Numbered from the stretch's first letter, positions 26,672 to 36,234 are shown. The stretch is 64,000 nt of DNA from Chryseobacterium taichungense (GCF_900109935.1 NZ_FOBV01000004.1:1-64000), one strand, 5' to 3'. Made by a program: numbers and translations. Notes: generated from the letters alone by a model not told the origin.

Positions 26672-28657
26672 TTATTTTAAGATTTTAGCAGTAACGATTT
26701 CTCCCTTTTCGGAAACAACTTTTACTAAATAAGCATTTTTAATTTTATTATCTAGTTCAATGACAAAATCTGTTGAAGTATCCACAGCTTTTTTAGTGAT
26801 AACCAGCTTACCACTCATATCATAAACGTCAATATCTGCCTTTTTCCAGTTAGGATCAAATCTCACAATGTAATTAGTTATTGCAGGATTATAAACTACC
26901 ATAGTACGAGAAGGTGTAGACGTTTGGGTATCGGCTGTTGATAGTACAATGTTGCTTGGCTCTCCATAATAAAGATCAAATTCTGCAGTATTTACAGGAA
27001 TTACCGCTCCCTGAACAGCCTGCTGAACAGTTCCATTTTGGGGTCTATAGTAGAAACCAATTCCTGAAGATAATGCATGGGTTCCATTACTCACTAAATT
27101 GGCATTTTCTCTTATTTCAAATTTGTAGGATTTTATTTTATTAAGATCATAATTTACCATCTTAATATTTTTTCCTGTAAAGTTATTTTCATTAGCCTCA
27201 TTAATATACAACCAGTATTGGCCAGAATAATTGGTATCATATCCACCTGTAGGAGCTTCTTCAAATGTTCCTAAAATATCAGAAGTATTTGCCTTTACCT
27301 GAGTTAAGGCTTCGGAAGTAGAATGTCCTGTGGTACCATCAGGATAAACAACATAGTAAGTTCTTGCAACCTCATTACCATTAGCATCAAGCCCAATAAC
27401 TCCTAATTGTTTTACTGTATTATTTAATGTATTTTTATTGGCAGTAACATTATAAGTTGTACCAGCACTTCTGCTATAATAATTGAATCTTCTAAGATTA
27501 GCAAAATTAATCTTATTATCATTTGGATCAACCACACTATTACTGGTAAGTTTAATAACAAAAGTTCCTAGCGGTCTTACCATTACATAGTCTACATCAC
27601 CCGTTGGAACACCAGACATAAATGTTATATATTTATATGCACCACTTCCTAATGCAAAAGTTCCTCCTGATGTACTCTGAACGGCACCACCCGAAATTTC
27701 CAGTCTTACTCCTTGAATTGTTTTTAAGTTGACACCATCGCCGTTACTATCATCTATAGCGATTTGTGATAAATCAAGATTTGTTAAGAATGGATTTGCG
27801 TAGTGATACATGTACCTTCCATAGGTTCCGGACCAGGGTGTTGTCACAAACTCATCCTGAAGATAGGTATAGTACTTTTCATGATATTGATTTTCTGCAT
27901 TACCATTAGTTCCAAAATTTACGGTGGCTCCTGCACCTTGAAGCGTAATAACACTGCCTTCACTTAAAGGACGTCCTTTGATTGTTCTAGTAACAGTGCT
28001 TACATCAAGGCCATTTCCTCCCAACATATAGTAAGCTATACTAGGATATTCAGGACTTCCTATATAAGAAGAAGGACTAACACTCATCGGAACAACATTG
28101 GTATTATTAACCATGAGAACATCGTTTTGAGATCGTCTTGCATTGTTAAATGTTTTACCTAGTTCCGTACTTAAGCTCCCTACTCTTTTATAATAGAAGG
28201 GTAATCCTATTTGCTGATAAGTACCATGATTGATGGCTCTAAATTCCTGATCTATGATACCTATAATGTTTAATTGATTTAGCCCTGAGATGTAGAGTTG
28301 GCCATAAGTGTAAGTTGGTGTAGCAGATGAACTATTTACATTATACTGGTCATACTTATCCGGTTCATTCAATTTATTGATAAAATTACCACCTCCGTTC
28401 GCTTCCGTTTTATCAATCCCTACCGGAGCAGACATATCAATAGTTTTAAAATAGTCGCTGGAAGTTCCTTCAATCATAAAATTACCATGATTTTCGATAC
28501 TTCCACTACCTCTCATTTGTAACCCCCCACCAGAGTAAAACAGAGTTCCTTTACTGACGTAAGTAAGCGCAGTATCATCTACGTGAACTAATATATTCTG
28601 CGCCTGAACAGAATAAATAGCCGCTATTAAGCCAATAGCAAATAAATTTTTTCTCAT
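26672..28657 (-). CDS. Type IX secretion cargo protein with type A sorting domain
   Basis: A 661-residue secreted protein. The signal peptide is MRKNLFAIGLIAAIYSVQAQ. The last ~75 residues form a type A sorting domain: NYIVRFDPNWKKADIDVYD, then MSGKLVITKKAVDTS, ending GEIVTAKILK. The body is beta-rich without a recognised enzymatic domain. It should cross the outer membrane through SprA and be anchored or released. A consensus promoter ends about 39 nt upstream, supporting the ATG at 28657 over the start at 28684. Confidence 0.88.
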   Translation of the reverse strand: MRKNLFAIGLIAAIYSVQAQNILVHVDDTALTYVSKGTLFYSGGGLQMRGSGSIENHGNFMIEGTSSDYFKTIDMSAPVGIDKTEANGGGNFINKLNEPDKYDQYNVNSSSATPTYTYGQLYISGLNQLNIIGIIDQEFRAINHGTYQQIGLPFYYKRVGSLSTELGKTFNNARRSQNDVLMVNNTNVVPMSVSPSSYIGSPEYPSIAYYMLGGNGLDVSTVTRTIKGRPLSEGSVITLQGAGATVNFGTNGNAENQYHEKYYTYLQDEFVTTPWSGTYGRYMYHYANPFLTNLDLSQIAIDDSNGDGVNLKTIQGVRLEISGGAVQSTSGGTFALGSGAYKYITFMSGVPTGDVDYVMVRPLGTFVIKLTSNSVVDPNDNKINFANLRRFNYYSRSAGTTYNVTANKNTLNNTVKQLGVIGLDANGNEVARTYYVVYPDGTTGHSTSEALTQVKANTSDILGTFEEAPTGGYDTNYSGQYWLYINEANENNFTGKNIKMVNYDLNKIKSYKFEIRENANLVSNGTHALSSGIGFYYRPQNGTVQQAVQGAVIPVNTAEFDLYYGEPSNIVLSTADTQTSTPSRTMVVYNPAITNYIVRFDPNWKKADIDVYDMSGKLVITKKAVDTSTDFVIELDNKIKNAYLVKVVSEKGEIVTAKILK

Positions 28658-28695
28658 TGTATGTATTATTTGTGTGTTATACAATATTTCAATTG

Positions 28696-28726
28696 CAAAG
28701 TTATATTTTTTTCATTAAAAAACAAA
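28696..28726 (-). promoter_or_regulatory. Promoter of the type IX cargo gene
   Basis: On the minus strand TTTG (28723-28726), a 19-nt spacer and TAACTTTG (28696-28703) match the consensus exactly. It lies between the clpX stop and the cargo gene. Confidence 0.6.
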
Positions 28727-28732
28727 AATATT

Positions 28733-29920
28733 TTACTTATTAACAAAAATGTTATCCTCAGTTAATATAATTTTCTTTTCTTCACCGATGGAAAACATAT
28801 AGTCTTCGAGCACTTTTTCCGTTGTCCCTCTGAGTCCTCTGGCACCTAATCCTTTTTCAATCGTTTCCTCTACAATTTTCTCAATTGCTCCATCTGTGAA
28901 AACAAGATCAGCCCCGTCCATTTTGAAAAGTTCGATGAATTGGTTAACAATTGAATTCTTAGGTTCCTTCATAATCCTGATCATCGTTTCTTTGGTAAGT
29001 TTGTCAAGATAAGTAATGATCGGGAATCGTCCCAACAACTCAGGAATTAAACCGAATGAACGAAGATCAATGGCATTAATATTTGTTAAAACATATTCAT
29101 CTTCATCAGTTTTATTGATTTTCTCAGCACTGAAACCGATAGCCTGCTTATTCATTCTTCGTTCGATAATTTCCTTGATTCCATCGAATGCACCACCGGC
29201 AATGAACAGGATATTCTGAGTATTCACCTGAATATATTTTTGGTCCGGGTGCTTTCTTCCCCCTTGAGGCGGAACGTTAACAATACTTCCTTCAAGCAAC
29301 TTTAATAAACCCTGCTGAACTCCTTCTCCGGAAACATCTCTTGTAATGCTCGGATTATCTGATTTTCTGGCGATCTTATCAATTTCATCAATGAAAACAA
29401 TTCCTCTTTCAGCTTTCTCCACATCATAATCTGCCACCATCAGAAGTCTGGATAAAATACTTTCAACGTCTTCTCCTACATATCCTGCTTCAGTTAAAAT
29501 AGTAGCATCAACAATACAGAAAGGCACATTAAGCTCTCTAGCGATGGTTTTTGCCAATAAAGTTTTTCCTGTTCCGGTTTCACCAATCATGATGATATTT
29601 GATTTCTCAAGCTCAACCTCGCGGTTTTCGTTCTGGGCGTGGAGTAATCTTTTGTAATGATTGTAAACAGCGATTGACAATTGTTTTTTTGCCTGATCCT
29701 GCCCGATAACATATTGATCCAAAAATTCCTTGATTTCTTTTGGCTTTTTCAGCTCTTCCATATTTTCAGCAGGAGAGAATCCTGTTTTTGCCGAACTGTC
29801 TTTTACGATGGCATGCGCCTGCTCGATACAGTTTTCACAAATAAAACCATTCTGACCGGAAATCAGCATCTGCACTTCATTTCTCTTTCTTCCGCAGAAA
29901 GAACACTGGTTTGAATTCAT
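28733..29920 (-). CDS. clpX: ATP-dependent Clp protease ATP-binding subunit ClpX
   Basis: AAA+ unfoldase that feeds tagged proteins to ClpP. An N-terminal zinc-binding domain has paired cysteines CSFC and CENC. Walker A is GETGTGKT, Walker B is IVFIDEIDKI, and the pore and sensor regions are conserved (RKHPDQKYIQVNTQNILFI in part). At 395 residues it is slightly shorter than the usual 410-425. clpP is not adjacent. Confidence 0.97.
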   Translation of the reverse strand: MNSNQCSFCGRKRNEVQMLISGQNGFICENCIEQAHAIVKDSSAKTGFSPAENMEELKKPKEIKEFLDQYVIGQDQAKKQLSIAVYNHYKRLLHAQNENREVELEKSNIIMIGETGTGKTLLAKTIARELNVPFCIVDATILTEAGYVGEDVESILSRLLMVADYDVEKAERGIVFIDEIDKIARKSDNPSITRDVSGEGVQQGLLKLLEGSIVNVPPQGGRKHPDQKYIQVNTQNILFIAGGAFDGIKEIIERRMNKQAIGFSAEKINKTDEDEYVLTNINAIDLRSFGLIPELLGRFPIITYLDKLTKETMIRIMKEPKNSIVNQFIELFKMDGADLVFTDGAIEKIVEETIEKGLGARGLRGTTEKVLEDYMFSIGEEKKIILTEDNIFVNK

Positions 29921-29950
29921 TTTTATATATAGGTAAATATAGATTAAATA

Positions 29951-29972
29951 AACTCGTAAAAATTTACGAGTT
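29951..29972 (-). terminator. Terminator after the HIT gene
   Basis: Stem AACTCGTAAA with TTTACGAGTT and a very short A loop, 10 nt beyond the HIT stop. A T-rich tract follows on the minus strand. Confidence 0.6.
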
Positions 29973-29981
29973 TATTGTTTT

Positions 29982-30371
29982 TTAAGAATTAATAATCGAG
30001 TTCTGAATTTCAGTATACTCTTCATTTGTAAGCTTCAGTCTTTCATTTCTGAAATTCATATCTTCCATTTTATTTAAAGGAATCAAATGAATATGAGCAT
30101 GAGGTACCTCTAGTCCTACTACTGCTACCCCTACTCTAACACAAGGGATTGCATTTTTAATTTTTTTTGCAACTTCCTGAGCAAATCCCCAAAGATTTTT
30201 ATATTCTTCACTTTCAAGATCAAAAATAAGGTCTATTTCCTTTTTGGGAACTACCAACGTATGACCTTTCACCAAAGGCATTGCATCCAGAAAAGCAATA
30301 AAGTGATCATTCTCGGCAATTTTGTATGAGGGAATTTCGCCATTGATGATCTTCGTAAAAATTGTGCTCAT
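29982..30371 (-). CDS. HIT family nucleotide hydrolase
   Basis: A 129-residue histidine-triad protein that hydrolyses purine nucleotide phosphoramidates or dinucleoside polyphosphates. The active-site triad is in VPHAHIHLIP. The N-terminal FTKIINGEIPSYKI is typical of the family. It follows greA by 35 nt in the same direction, a pairing expected for an operon, and is closed by its own terminator. Confidence 0.93.
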   Translation of the reverse strand: MSTIFTKIINGEIPSYKIAENDHFIAFLDAMPLVKGHTLVVPKKEIDLIFDLESEEYKNLWGFAQEVAKKIKNAIPCVRVGVAVVGLEVPHAHIHLIPLNKMEDMNFRNERLKLTNEEYTEIQNSIINS

Positions 30372-30406
30372 TTTTCTAAAATTTAGAGTTCAGCAGTCAG
30401 ATTTGA

Positions 30407-30877
30407 TTATAAAGTAATATCTAATACTTCAAAAGAAAGTTTATTTCCGTTAGGAAGTGTGATATCCGCAGTTTCACCGACAACTTTGCCTAAAAGACCT
30501 TTTGCAATCGGAGTATTCACAGAAATTTTTCCAGCTTTAAGATCGCTTTCATTATCAGGAACCAGCGTAAATACCTGCTCCTGTTTTGTGGCATTATTTT
30601 TCAGTCTTACTGTGGTAAGAATTGAAACTTTTGAAGTATCAAGTTGACTTTCATCTATGATCTTGGACGTAGCTATAGCATCTTTCAGCTTTGAAATTCT
30701 CATTTCAAGCATTCCTTGAGCTTCCTTGGCTGCATCATACTCTGCATTTTCAGACAAATCTCCCTTGTCTCTTGCTTCTGCAATCTGCTGGGTGATCTTT
30801 GGTCTTTCTACAGTTTCCAACTGTTCCAGCTCAGCTTTCATTTTGTCTAATCCCTCCTTTGTAACATAGCTTGCCAT
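30407..30877 (-). CDS. greA: Transcription elongation factor GreA
   Basis: Binds the secondary channel of RNA polymerase and stimulates cleavage of backtracked transcripts. The N-terminal coiled coil (about 5-75) carries the acidic tip residues in ARDKGDLSENAEYDAAKE. The C-terminal FKBP-like domain ends in NKLSFEVLDITL. The length is 156 residues. The ATG at 30877 gives MASYVTKEGLDKMKAEL and is preferred over the upstream in-frame start at 30886. Confidence 0.96.
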   Translation of the reverse strand: MASYVTKEGLDKMKAELEQLETVERPKITQQIAEARDKGDLSENAEYDAAKEAQGMLEMRISKLKDAIATSKIIDESQLDTSKVSILTTVRLKNNATKQEQVFTLVPDNESDLKAGKISVNTPIAKGLLGKVVGETADITLPNGNKLSFEVLDITL

Positions 30878-30986
30878 AATTTTCAAAATTTAGTTTTAGT
30901 ATAAAAAAATAATCCGACATTTGCCGGACAATGTTTTCGAGTTGTAATCGTTTAATTTTTACAAATATATAAAAATTTAAATTGAA

Positions 30987-31439
30987 ATGAAAAAAACTTT
31001 CTCAATATTATCTATAATAACATTATTGATAGTCAGTATTTTAGCCATAAAATCTTGTGGGAGCAGAGAAGATACCGTAAGTTGCTTCCCCAGTAATCCT
31101 ATAAATGTCACACTTAATCTTAATCTTCCTGCCTATTACGTTCTGAACCAGGTTGGAGGATGGGTTTATATTAATGAACAACAATCCGGTACCAGAGGCC
31201 TTATCGTGGTAAGAGCCTCCGATACAACCTTTAAGGTCTATGACCGGAATGCTCCGCATATATGCCCTGATAATAATACAACACTTGAAGTTCAGGAAAA
31301 CATCAGGGTAGTTTGTCCAAAGGATAATGCACAGTGGATACTTCTTACCGGACAACCTACAGCCGTGGCCAATGTACCTCCTAAAACTTATCTTTACAAT
31401 TATGACCCATCGGGGAAAATTTTAAATATTTATTATTAA
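30987..31439 (+). CDS. Lipoprotein with a degenerate Rieske-like fold
   Basis: A 150-residue protein with a lipobox-like N-terminus (IVSILAIKSCGS), so probably a lipoprotein. The C-terminal half resembles the Rieske iron-sulfur fold: APHICP near 89-94 sits where the first ligand box (CxH) should be, and CPKDNAQWILLTGQPT near 110-125 where the second (CxxH) should be. Only H91 and C110 of the four ligands remain, so it should not hold a standard cluster. Function unknown. Its stop codon directly abuts the dtd start. Confidence 0.65.
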   Translation: MKKTFSILSIITLLIVSILAIKSCGSREDTVSCFPSNPINVTLNLNLPAYYVLNQVGGWVYINEQQSGTRGLIVVRASDTTFKVYDRNAPHICPDNNTTLEVQENIRVVCPKDNAQWILLTGQPTAVANVPPKTYLYNYDPSGKILNIYY

Positions 31440-31889
31440 ATGAAAGTTGTCGTACAAAGAGTTTCAGAATCCAGTGTAAAAGTAGACGGAAAAATTGTAG
31501 GAGAAATCGGAAAAGGATTGATGTTGCTGGTAGGAATTGACGAAAATGATACTCAGACAGATGCCGACTGGCTTGTGCAGAAAATTTTAAACTTAAGAAT
31601 TTTCGGAGATGATGAAGGCAAAATGAATCTTTCCGTACAGGACATTAAAGGTGAAATCTTGTGTATCAGTCAGTTTACTCTGATTGCGGATTACAAAAAA
31701 GGTAACCGCCCGTCATTCATTAAAGCGGCAAAGCCCGATAAAGCCATTCCGCTATTTGATTATTTTAAAGATGAAATTTCAAAATCCGGATTAAAAACCG
31801 AGAGCGGAATTTTCGGAGCCGACATGAAAGTTTCACCAATTAATGACGGACCTGTAACAATTGTGATGGATTCTGTAATTAAATCTTAA
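31440..31889 (+). CDS. dtd: D-aminoacyl-tRNA deacylase
   Basis: Removes D-amino acids and mischarged glycine from tRNA. The 149-residue length is normal. The start MKVVVQRV, the SQFTL motif ([19 protein letters not shown]) and the C-terminal NDGPVTI motif ([12 protein letters not shown]) are family signatures. The ATG begins at the base after the preceding stop, so translation is likely coupled. Confidence 0.97.
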   Translation: MKVVVQRVSESSVKVDGKIVGEIGKGLMLLVGIDENDTQTDADWLVQKILNLRIFGDDEGKMNLSVQDIKGEILCISQFTLIADYKKGNRPSFIKAAKPDKAIPLFDYFKDEISKSGLKTESGIFGADMKVSPINDGPVTIVMDSVIKS

Positions 31890-31918
31890 ATTTGCACCTA
31901 ATTTTTAATTAACAAAAA

Positions 31919-32602
31919 ATGAAAAAAACATTCGTTACTTTACTTATTCTCGGCGGAATAAGCTCTGTGTATGCTCAAAAAAGCTATACTGAAGATCAAA
32001 AAGCTTCTTATTATATCGGTCTTGATATTGCACAAAATATGAAGAGACAAGGTTTCGCAGTAGATCCCGACTTGCTTGCCCAGGCAATGAAAGATGAGTT
32101 TGGAGATAAGCCAAAACTATTTCCAAAAGAAGAAATGGGGAATTTTATGCAGGGCTTTATGCAGAAGCAGAATGAAAAAAGAATGGCTATAGAAAAAGCT
32201 AAGGCGGAAGAAAATAAAAAGAAAGGAAATGATTTTCTCGCTAAAAATAAGCTTAATAAAAATATAAAAACCACTGCCAGTGGCCTTCAGTACGAAGTGC
32301 TTAAAGAAGGCGACGGAAAAGCAAAACCGACTGCAACGAGCACCGTAACTGTTATCTATGCCGGAAAACTGATGGATGGAACGGTATTCGACTCTACAGA
32401 GAAAAACGGTGGAAAACCTGCTGAACTTAGCCTTTCCGGAGTAATAAAAGGATGGACCGAAGGTATACAGCTGATGAGTAAAGGGGCAAAATACAGATTC
32501 TATCTGCCTGCCGACCTTGCTTATGGCGACAATGGTGCCGGGAATATCATTCCTCCAGGATCAACGCTTATTTTTGATGTCGAACTGGTTGATTTCAAAT
32601 AA
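31919..32602 (+). CDS. FKBP-type peptidyl-prolyl cis-trans isomerase, exported
   Basis: A 227-residue foldase of the Mip/FkpA type. The signal peptide MKKTFVTLLILGGISSVYAQ is followed by an FKBP N-terminal dimerisation domain (about 25-115, helical and lysine-rich). A C-terminal FKBP domain (about 130-227) includes GKLMDGTVFDST and IPPGSTLIFDVELVDFK. It should assist folding of secreted proteins in the periplasm. It lies 29 nt after dtd. Confidence 0.92.
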   Translation: MKKTFVTLLILGGISSVYAQKSYTEDQKASYYIGLDIAQNMKRQGFAVDPDLLAQAMKDEFGDKPKLFPKEEMGNFMQGFMQKQNEKRMAIEKAKAEENKKKGNDFLAKNKLNKNIKTTASGLQYEVLKEGDGKAKPTATSTVTVIYAGKLMDGTVFDSTEKNGGKPAELSLSGVIKGWTEGIQLMSKGAKYRFYLPADLAYGDNGAGNIIPPGSTLIFDVELVDFK

Positions 32603-32622
32603 ATTTTAATCATACAAAAAAC

Positions 32623-32654
32623 AAAAACGTCTTTCATTGCTGAAAGACGTTTTT
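32623..32654 (+). terminator. Bidirectional terminator
   Basis: Fourteen-bp stem AAAAACGTCTTTCA with TGAAAGACGTTTTT and a 4-nt loop, between converging genes; T runs lie on both strands. Confidence 0.8.
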
Positions 32655-32677
32655 TCCAATAAACTTTTATAAAAAAA

Positions 32678-33190
32678 CTAATTCGCAGGAATACTGCTGA
32701 AATTAAGAGCAATTCTGAGATTCATGTCTGAACTTGTCTGATTTTTCAGTTCGTAAACCGTTCTTACGGTAACCCCTGTACTTTTCACGACCTCATCAAG
32801 AAAACCTGAATTTTCAAGATCAAGCGTTAGGCTTGAAGCATCGGTAGCGATATTCGTCCTTGAGGCAACCAGCCTTTCTCCTGTACCGCTTGATGATATA
32901 TAAACTTTAATTGATTTAAAAGCACTTAAATTTCCTCCCGAAGGTGATACTACAGAAACTTTAGCATCGGAAATTCTTACATCTTTAATTTTTGCATTAT
33001 TGTTTCCCCCAAACCAAGTTTGCACATTGGATGCTGTTGCGGTAGATGAAACTTCTTTATCTGCAGGAACGCCTGTTGAAATCAAAACATTAGCTGTATA
33101 AGGAAATGTATTCTGAACCAACGACTGCACTGTTCCGCAGCTTACTACAGCAAGTGAGGCCACTGCCGCTGTCAAAATCATATTTTTCAT
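32678..33190 (-). CDS. Lipoprotein, unknown function
   Basis: A 170-residue lipoprotein with lipobox SLAVVSCG near residue 18, so it is exported and lipidated. The mature part is rich in serine, threonine and short beta-strand patterns. I do not recognise a family. The frame extends to 33238, but the ATG at 33190 gives a clean signal peptide (MKNMILTAAVASLAVV). Confidence 0.7.
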   Translation of the reverse strand: MKNMILTAAVASLAVVSCGTVQSLVQNTFPYTANVLISTGVPADKEVSSTATASNVQTWFGGNNNAKIKDVRISDAKVSVVSPSGGNLSAFKSIKVYISSSGTGERLVASRTNIATDASSLTLDLENSGFLDEVVKSTGVTVRTVYELKNQTSSDMNLRIALNFSSIPAN

Positions 33191-33242
33191 ATTGATAAAT
33201 TTTAAAGTTTTGCAAGCAGAAATTATACCAAATTCCAAAACA

Positions 33243-33785
33243 TCATTCTATACTTACTGTAAAATTTCCTTTGGTATTTCCTGAGGCCATATTACTTTTA
33301 CCGATAATCAGCCACACCTCGCCTTTATTTTTTATTTCATAGGTAAGATCTCTCCCGAAAGGACCATCGTAATCGCCGTTTGGTAATTTTATCTGATTGA
33401 AGCGTATGTTAAAATCCTTCTCTTTGGTCGAAATTCTGGCCTTTATTTCAGGATTACTGTAATCGGTAATTTTGAGAACAAGCTCCTGATTGTCTTTAGT
33501 AAATTCCTCACCCAATGTTATCGGAAGATGCTCACCGTCTACCGTTCTGATGATTTGTCCGTCCTTAACTTCTCTCATAACGCCGGTGCGTAAAACATCC
33601 TTCGTTTTTGGAGCATTATTGATAATGGAATCTTTCATCTTTACGGCAGAGGAATCTGTTTTTTCAGGATTTGCAGTTTGTTCCGTTGTCGACGCCAGTG
33701 AATCCGTATTCTGCGTTTCCTGTATTTTCGATTCTTTTTTACATGATATGATGATGAGTGGGATGAGAAAAAATATTTTTTTCAT
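33243..33785 (-). CDS. Lipoprotein, unknown function
   Basis: A 180-residue lipoprotein with signal MKKIFFLIPLIIISCKK, lipidated at C15. A low-complexity, acidic and serine-threonine-rich linker (about 18-60) is followed by a compact domain (about 65-180) with alternating strands and the segment YDGPFGRDLTYEI. I recognise no family. It lies 52 nt upstream of the lipoprotein at 32678, possibly cotranscribed. Confidence 0.7.
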   Translation of the reverse strand: MKKIFFLIPLIIISCKKESKIQETQNTDSLASTTEQTANPEKTDSSAVKMKDSIINNAPKTKDVLRTGVMREVKDGQIIRTVDGEHLPITLGEEFTKDNQELVLKITDYSNPEIKARISTKEKDFNIRFNQIKLPNGDYDGPFGRDLTYEIKNKGEVWLIIGKSNMASGNTKGNFTVSIE

Positions 33786-33983
33786 AATGGCTGTATTAAT
33801 TTAATGTATTAAGCTTTAATTGTTTATGTTTAAATTTTAAACAAAATAATTTTCAGTATTTCAAACTTTGAGTATATGAAGATGCCAAAATTATTCCAAT
33901 GGCTTATTTTTTAGCTTAAAAAAATATTAGGATTTGATTTAAAGAAAATCAATTGCGACTTATCATATTTAGATTTTTCACCA

Positions 33984-35354
33984 TTATTTTATCGTCTGAT
34001 AATATAGAATCTTTGAAAGCATTTTCTCCTCTTGTTGTGGTTTTACTTTATTTAATACTTTCTGCTTAAGCTTCTGGTTATGGTTTCTTTCTGCATATTC
34101 CAGTAATTGTTTTTCATTGAAATTAATGGTTGTTTCATAATAATTTATCATAAAATCTTTACGTTTCATATTTTGGGAGGTAATGATTCCGCCCCAGTTG
34201 ATGTAGCTGCAAGCCAGAATTGTTCCATAGATGTACCACGTCATCACATTGAAAAGAAATACATTTCTTTTTCTGAGCTGTATTTTAATGTACGTCATCA
34301 CCAATCCTATGAATGAAAGAATTAAAAATGCATACACACCAAATCTTTTATAAGTAAACCCATAATTTTCAATATATTCCGCGTTCTTCACCAATGCTGA
34401 AATGACGAGAACAGCATTCAGGAAGATCCAAACTTTTGCTAATATTTTCATTAAGCCTGCTTTAGGATCAAAATTGAAACTGGATTTAAAATAAAACATA
34501 ATCACAAAAATGGCCATAACTATGGAAATAATCACAACATTCACTCTCTCATGTGTTTCCTGGGAAAGCCGGGACGGACTTTTTACTGTTTCATAAAACT
34601 GCTCGTAGTTGTAAGTAATTATGAAAAATACCAGCAGAATATTGAGAGCCAGTAAGGAAATCAAGCCGCTCATTCTTTCCGTATCAAGGTCAAAAAAAGA
34701 ATAGGTAGGTTTCAGAACTTTATCCTTTTCTCCAAAGTTATTGTCCAAGAGCCCGTTAGTTTTGTAAATAATTCTTTCAACAATATAATTCCAGTAATTA
34801 AATGCAACAAAAAGTCCCAAAGCAGTAATGGCAATCAACTGCCAGAAATTAATGTCTAGTTCAATATTTGTAAAAAGATTGGCAAAATGATCGCTTCCTG
34901 CCGAGTAGACTCCGAAGAATACAGAAATCAGCAGTAACGGAATTAATATAAACGCAAACATTTTCTGCCAGAATCCGGGAATTTTTCTCTTTGGGAGCCA
35001 TTTGTCAAAGCTAAAGAACCTGCATAAAAAAGTTGAGCAATTGGTAACAATAACGGGTACCAGCAAAAGAATTTTCATTCTTCTGTTTTTTGAGCGATAG
35101 CCCAAAAGTAATACCGAGCTTACGATAGCCAGAAATGAAGGGAAATCTCCGTACCAGGCAAATGCTGCTGCCGAAAATAAACTTGTAATAAAAAGGAAAA
35201 AGAAAGTGGGAGTTCTGTTTTTCACAGGCGTTCTGAAAAACGTGAGGATGGAATAGATTACAGTTATAATTCCAAGATTGAGTCCCATATTCTGGTCGTA
35301 AAACAGAATGATAAATAACACAGTTGTAAGGAAGATATAGTGATGTGTTTTCAT
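33984..35354 (-). CDS. DUF4173 domain-containing membrane protein
   Basis: A 456-residue integral membrane protein with about 11-12 helices, of the DUF4153/DUF4173 group. Function is unknown. It is the last gene of a five-gene minus-strand operon that begins at 37175 and includes a winged-helix regulator and a Coq4-like protein. A basic, glutamine-rich cytoplasmic tail (LLEYAERNHNQKLKQKVLNK) closes the protein. The spacing to the preceding gene is 15 nt. Confidence 0.75.
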   Translation of the reverse strand: MKTHHYIFLTTVLFIILFYDQNMGLNLGIITVIYSILTFFRTPVKNRTPTFFFLFITSLFSAAAFAWYGDFPSFLAIVSSVLLLGYRSKNRRMKILLLVPVIVTNCSTFLCRFFSFDKWLPKRKIPGFWQKMFAFILIPLLLISVFFGVYSAGSDHFANLFTNIELDINFWQLIAITALGLFVAFNYWNYIVERIIYKTNGLLDNNFGEKDKVLKPTYSFFDLDTERMSGLISLLALNILLVFFIITYNYEQFYETVKSPSRLSQETHERVNVVIISIVMAIFVIMFYFKSSFNFDPKAGLMKILAKVWIFLNAVLVISALVKNAEYIENYGFTYKRFGVYAFLILSFIGLVMTYIKIQLRKRNVFLFNVMTWYIYGTILACSYINWGGIITSQNMKRKDFMINYYETTINFNEKQLLEYAERNHNQKLKQKVLNKVKPQQEEKMLSKILYYQTIK

Positions 35355-35369
35355 AGTTTTTATTTAATT

Positions 35370-35855
35370 TTAAAAGTGAACCTCCGTATTTTTTTGTTGA
35401 ATAAAATCTTTCAGATGCTCAAAATTTTGCCATAGTAAGGCCTCAAAATCCCATTCATAAAATGGGCGCATTTTTTGTCCCTTTCTGTAGGCTTTAATGT
35501 AGGTTTTATAATATTCCGGTAAAATCAGACTTCCTAAAACGATAGCTGCCAAAAGATGAGCATTCAGTTTGCCATTGCCGAGCAAAAGAAACTGCATGGC
35601 AATTTCATCTTCGAAATTAGTCCCACAGCCTGTAATCAGATGGTGAACATCATGATTTTCCATTTTCGGAATCATACTAAAACCGTGTTTTTTATAAAAT
35701 TCACCTAATTTTCTTCCTAAAGAATCTTCCTGAAATTCCAGCAGCTGTTTTTCGGTAAACTGCCACTGCCTCTCCTTTTTCTTGAAATATTTCCGGTAAA
35801 GCTTTTGGGTTTTATCATAAATGAAAAGCAAAAATTGAACGCGTATTTTTTTCAT
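35370..35855 (-). CDS. Coq4-like protein
   Basis: A 161-residue soluble protein with the metal-binding signature HDxxHx11E of the Coq4 family: H68, D69, H72 and E84 in ENHDVHHLITGCGTNFEDE. Coq4 acts in ubiquinone biosynthesis in eukaryotes and Proteobacteria, but this phylum normally makes menaquinone, so the role here must differ or is unknown. It sits between a small membrane protein and the DUF4173 gene in one operon. Confidence 0.75.
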   Translation of the reverse strand: MKKIRVQFLLFIYDKTQKLYRKYFKKKERQWQFTEKQLLEFQEDSLGRKLGEFYKKHGFSMIPKMENHDVHHLITGCGTNFEDEIAMQFLLLGNGKLNAHLLAAIVLGSLILPEYYKTYIKAYRKGQKMRPFYEWDFEALLWQNFEHLKDFIQQKNTEVHF

Positions 35856-35880
35856 AAAAAATTAAATTTTAAAGGTTCAC

Positions 35881-36171
35881 TTAGTTTCCTGCAAAAGGAC
35901 TCCCGAAAATACCTACAGCCAACTCGATCCAAACCAGACAAACGATCAGCAGTATGACAAATGAAACCAGAACTTTGGTGATAAAAGTTTTATTAGAAAG
36001 CACAACGAGATTTACGAAAAAAGCAGTTCCGAAAAGGATTACTGTGGCGACAATGAAATCAAAGATGGACCAATTCCAGTCTTTCATCAAAAGGTTTGCA
36101 AAAAATGCGGCAGCAAGCAATAAAGCAGGTACAGCGAAAATAATTGTTGTTTTTTGTTTTTGTGTAATCAT
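35881..36171 (-). CDS. Small membrane protein, unknown function
   Basis: A 96-residue protein with three membrane helices (starting at about residues 10, 35 and 66). No family recognised. An inverted repeat matching one at the head of the operon lies 26 nt upstream of its start, so it may have its own regulated promoter as well as being read from upstream. Confidence 0.6.
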   Translation of the reverse strand: MITQKQKTTIIFAVPALLLAAAFFANLLMKDWNWSIFDFIVATVILFGTAFFVNLVVLSNKTFITKVLVSFVILLIVCLVWIELAVGIFGSPFAGN

Positions 36172-36196
36172 TATTTAATATTTTAAATTAAAAAGT

Positions 36197-36213
36197 ACTT
36201 TGTATTTCAAAGT
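36197..36213 (-). promoter_or_regulatory. Candidate operator, copy 2
   Basis: ACTTTG-N5-CAAAGT inverted repeat, identical in half sites and spacing to the one at 37183-37199. It lies between the winged-helix gene and the small membrane protein gene. Confidence 0.5.
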
Positions 36214-36234
36214 TTATATTTAAAAAAAATTCCT

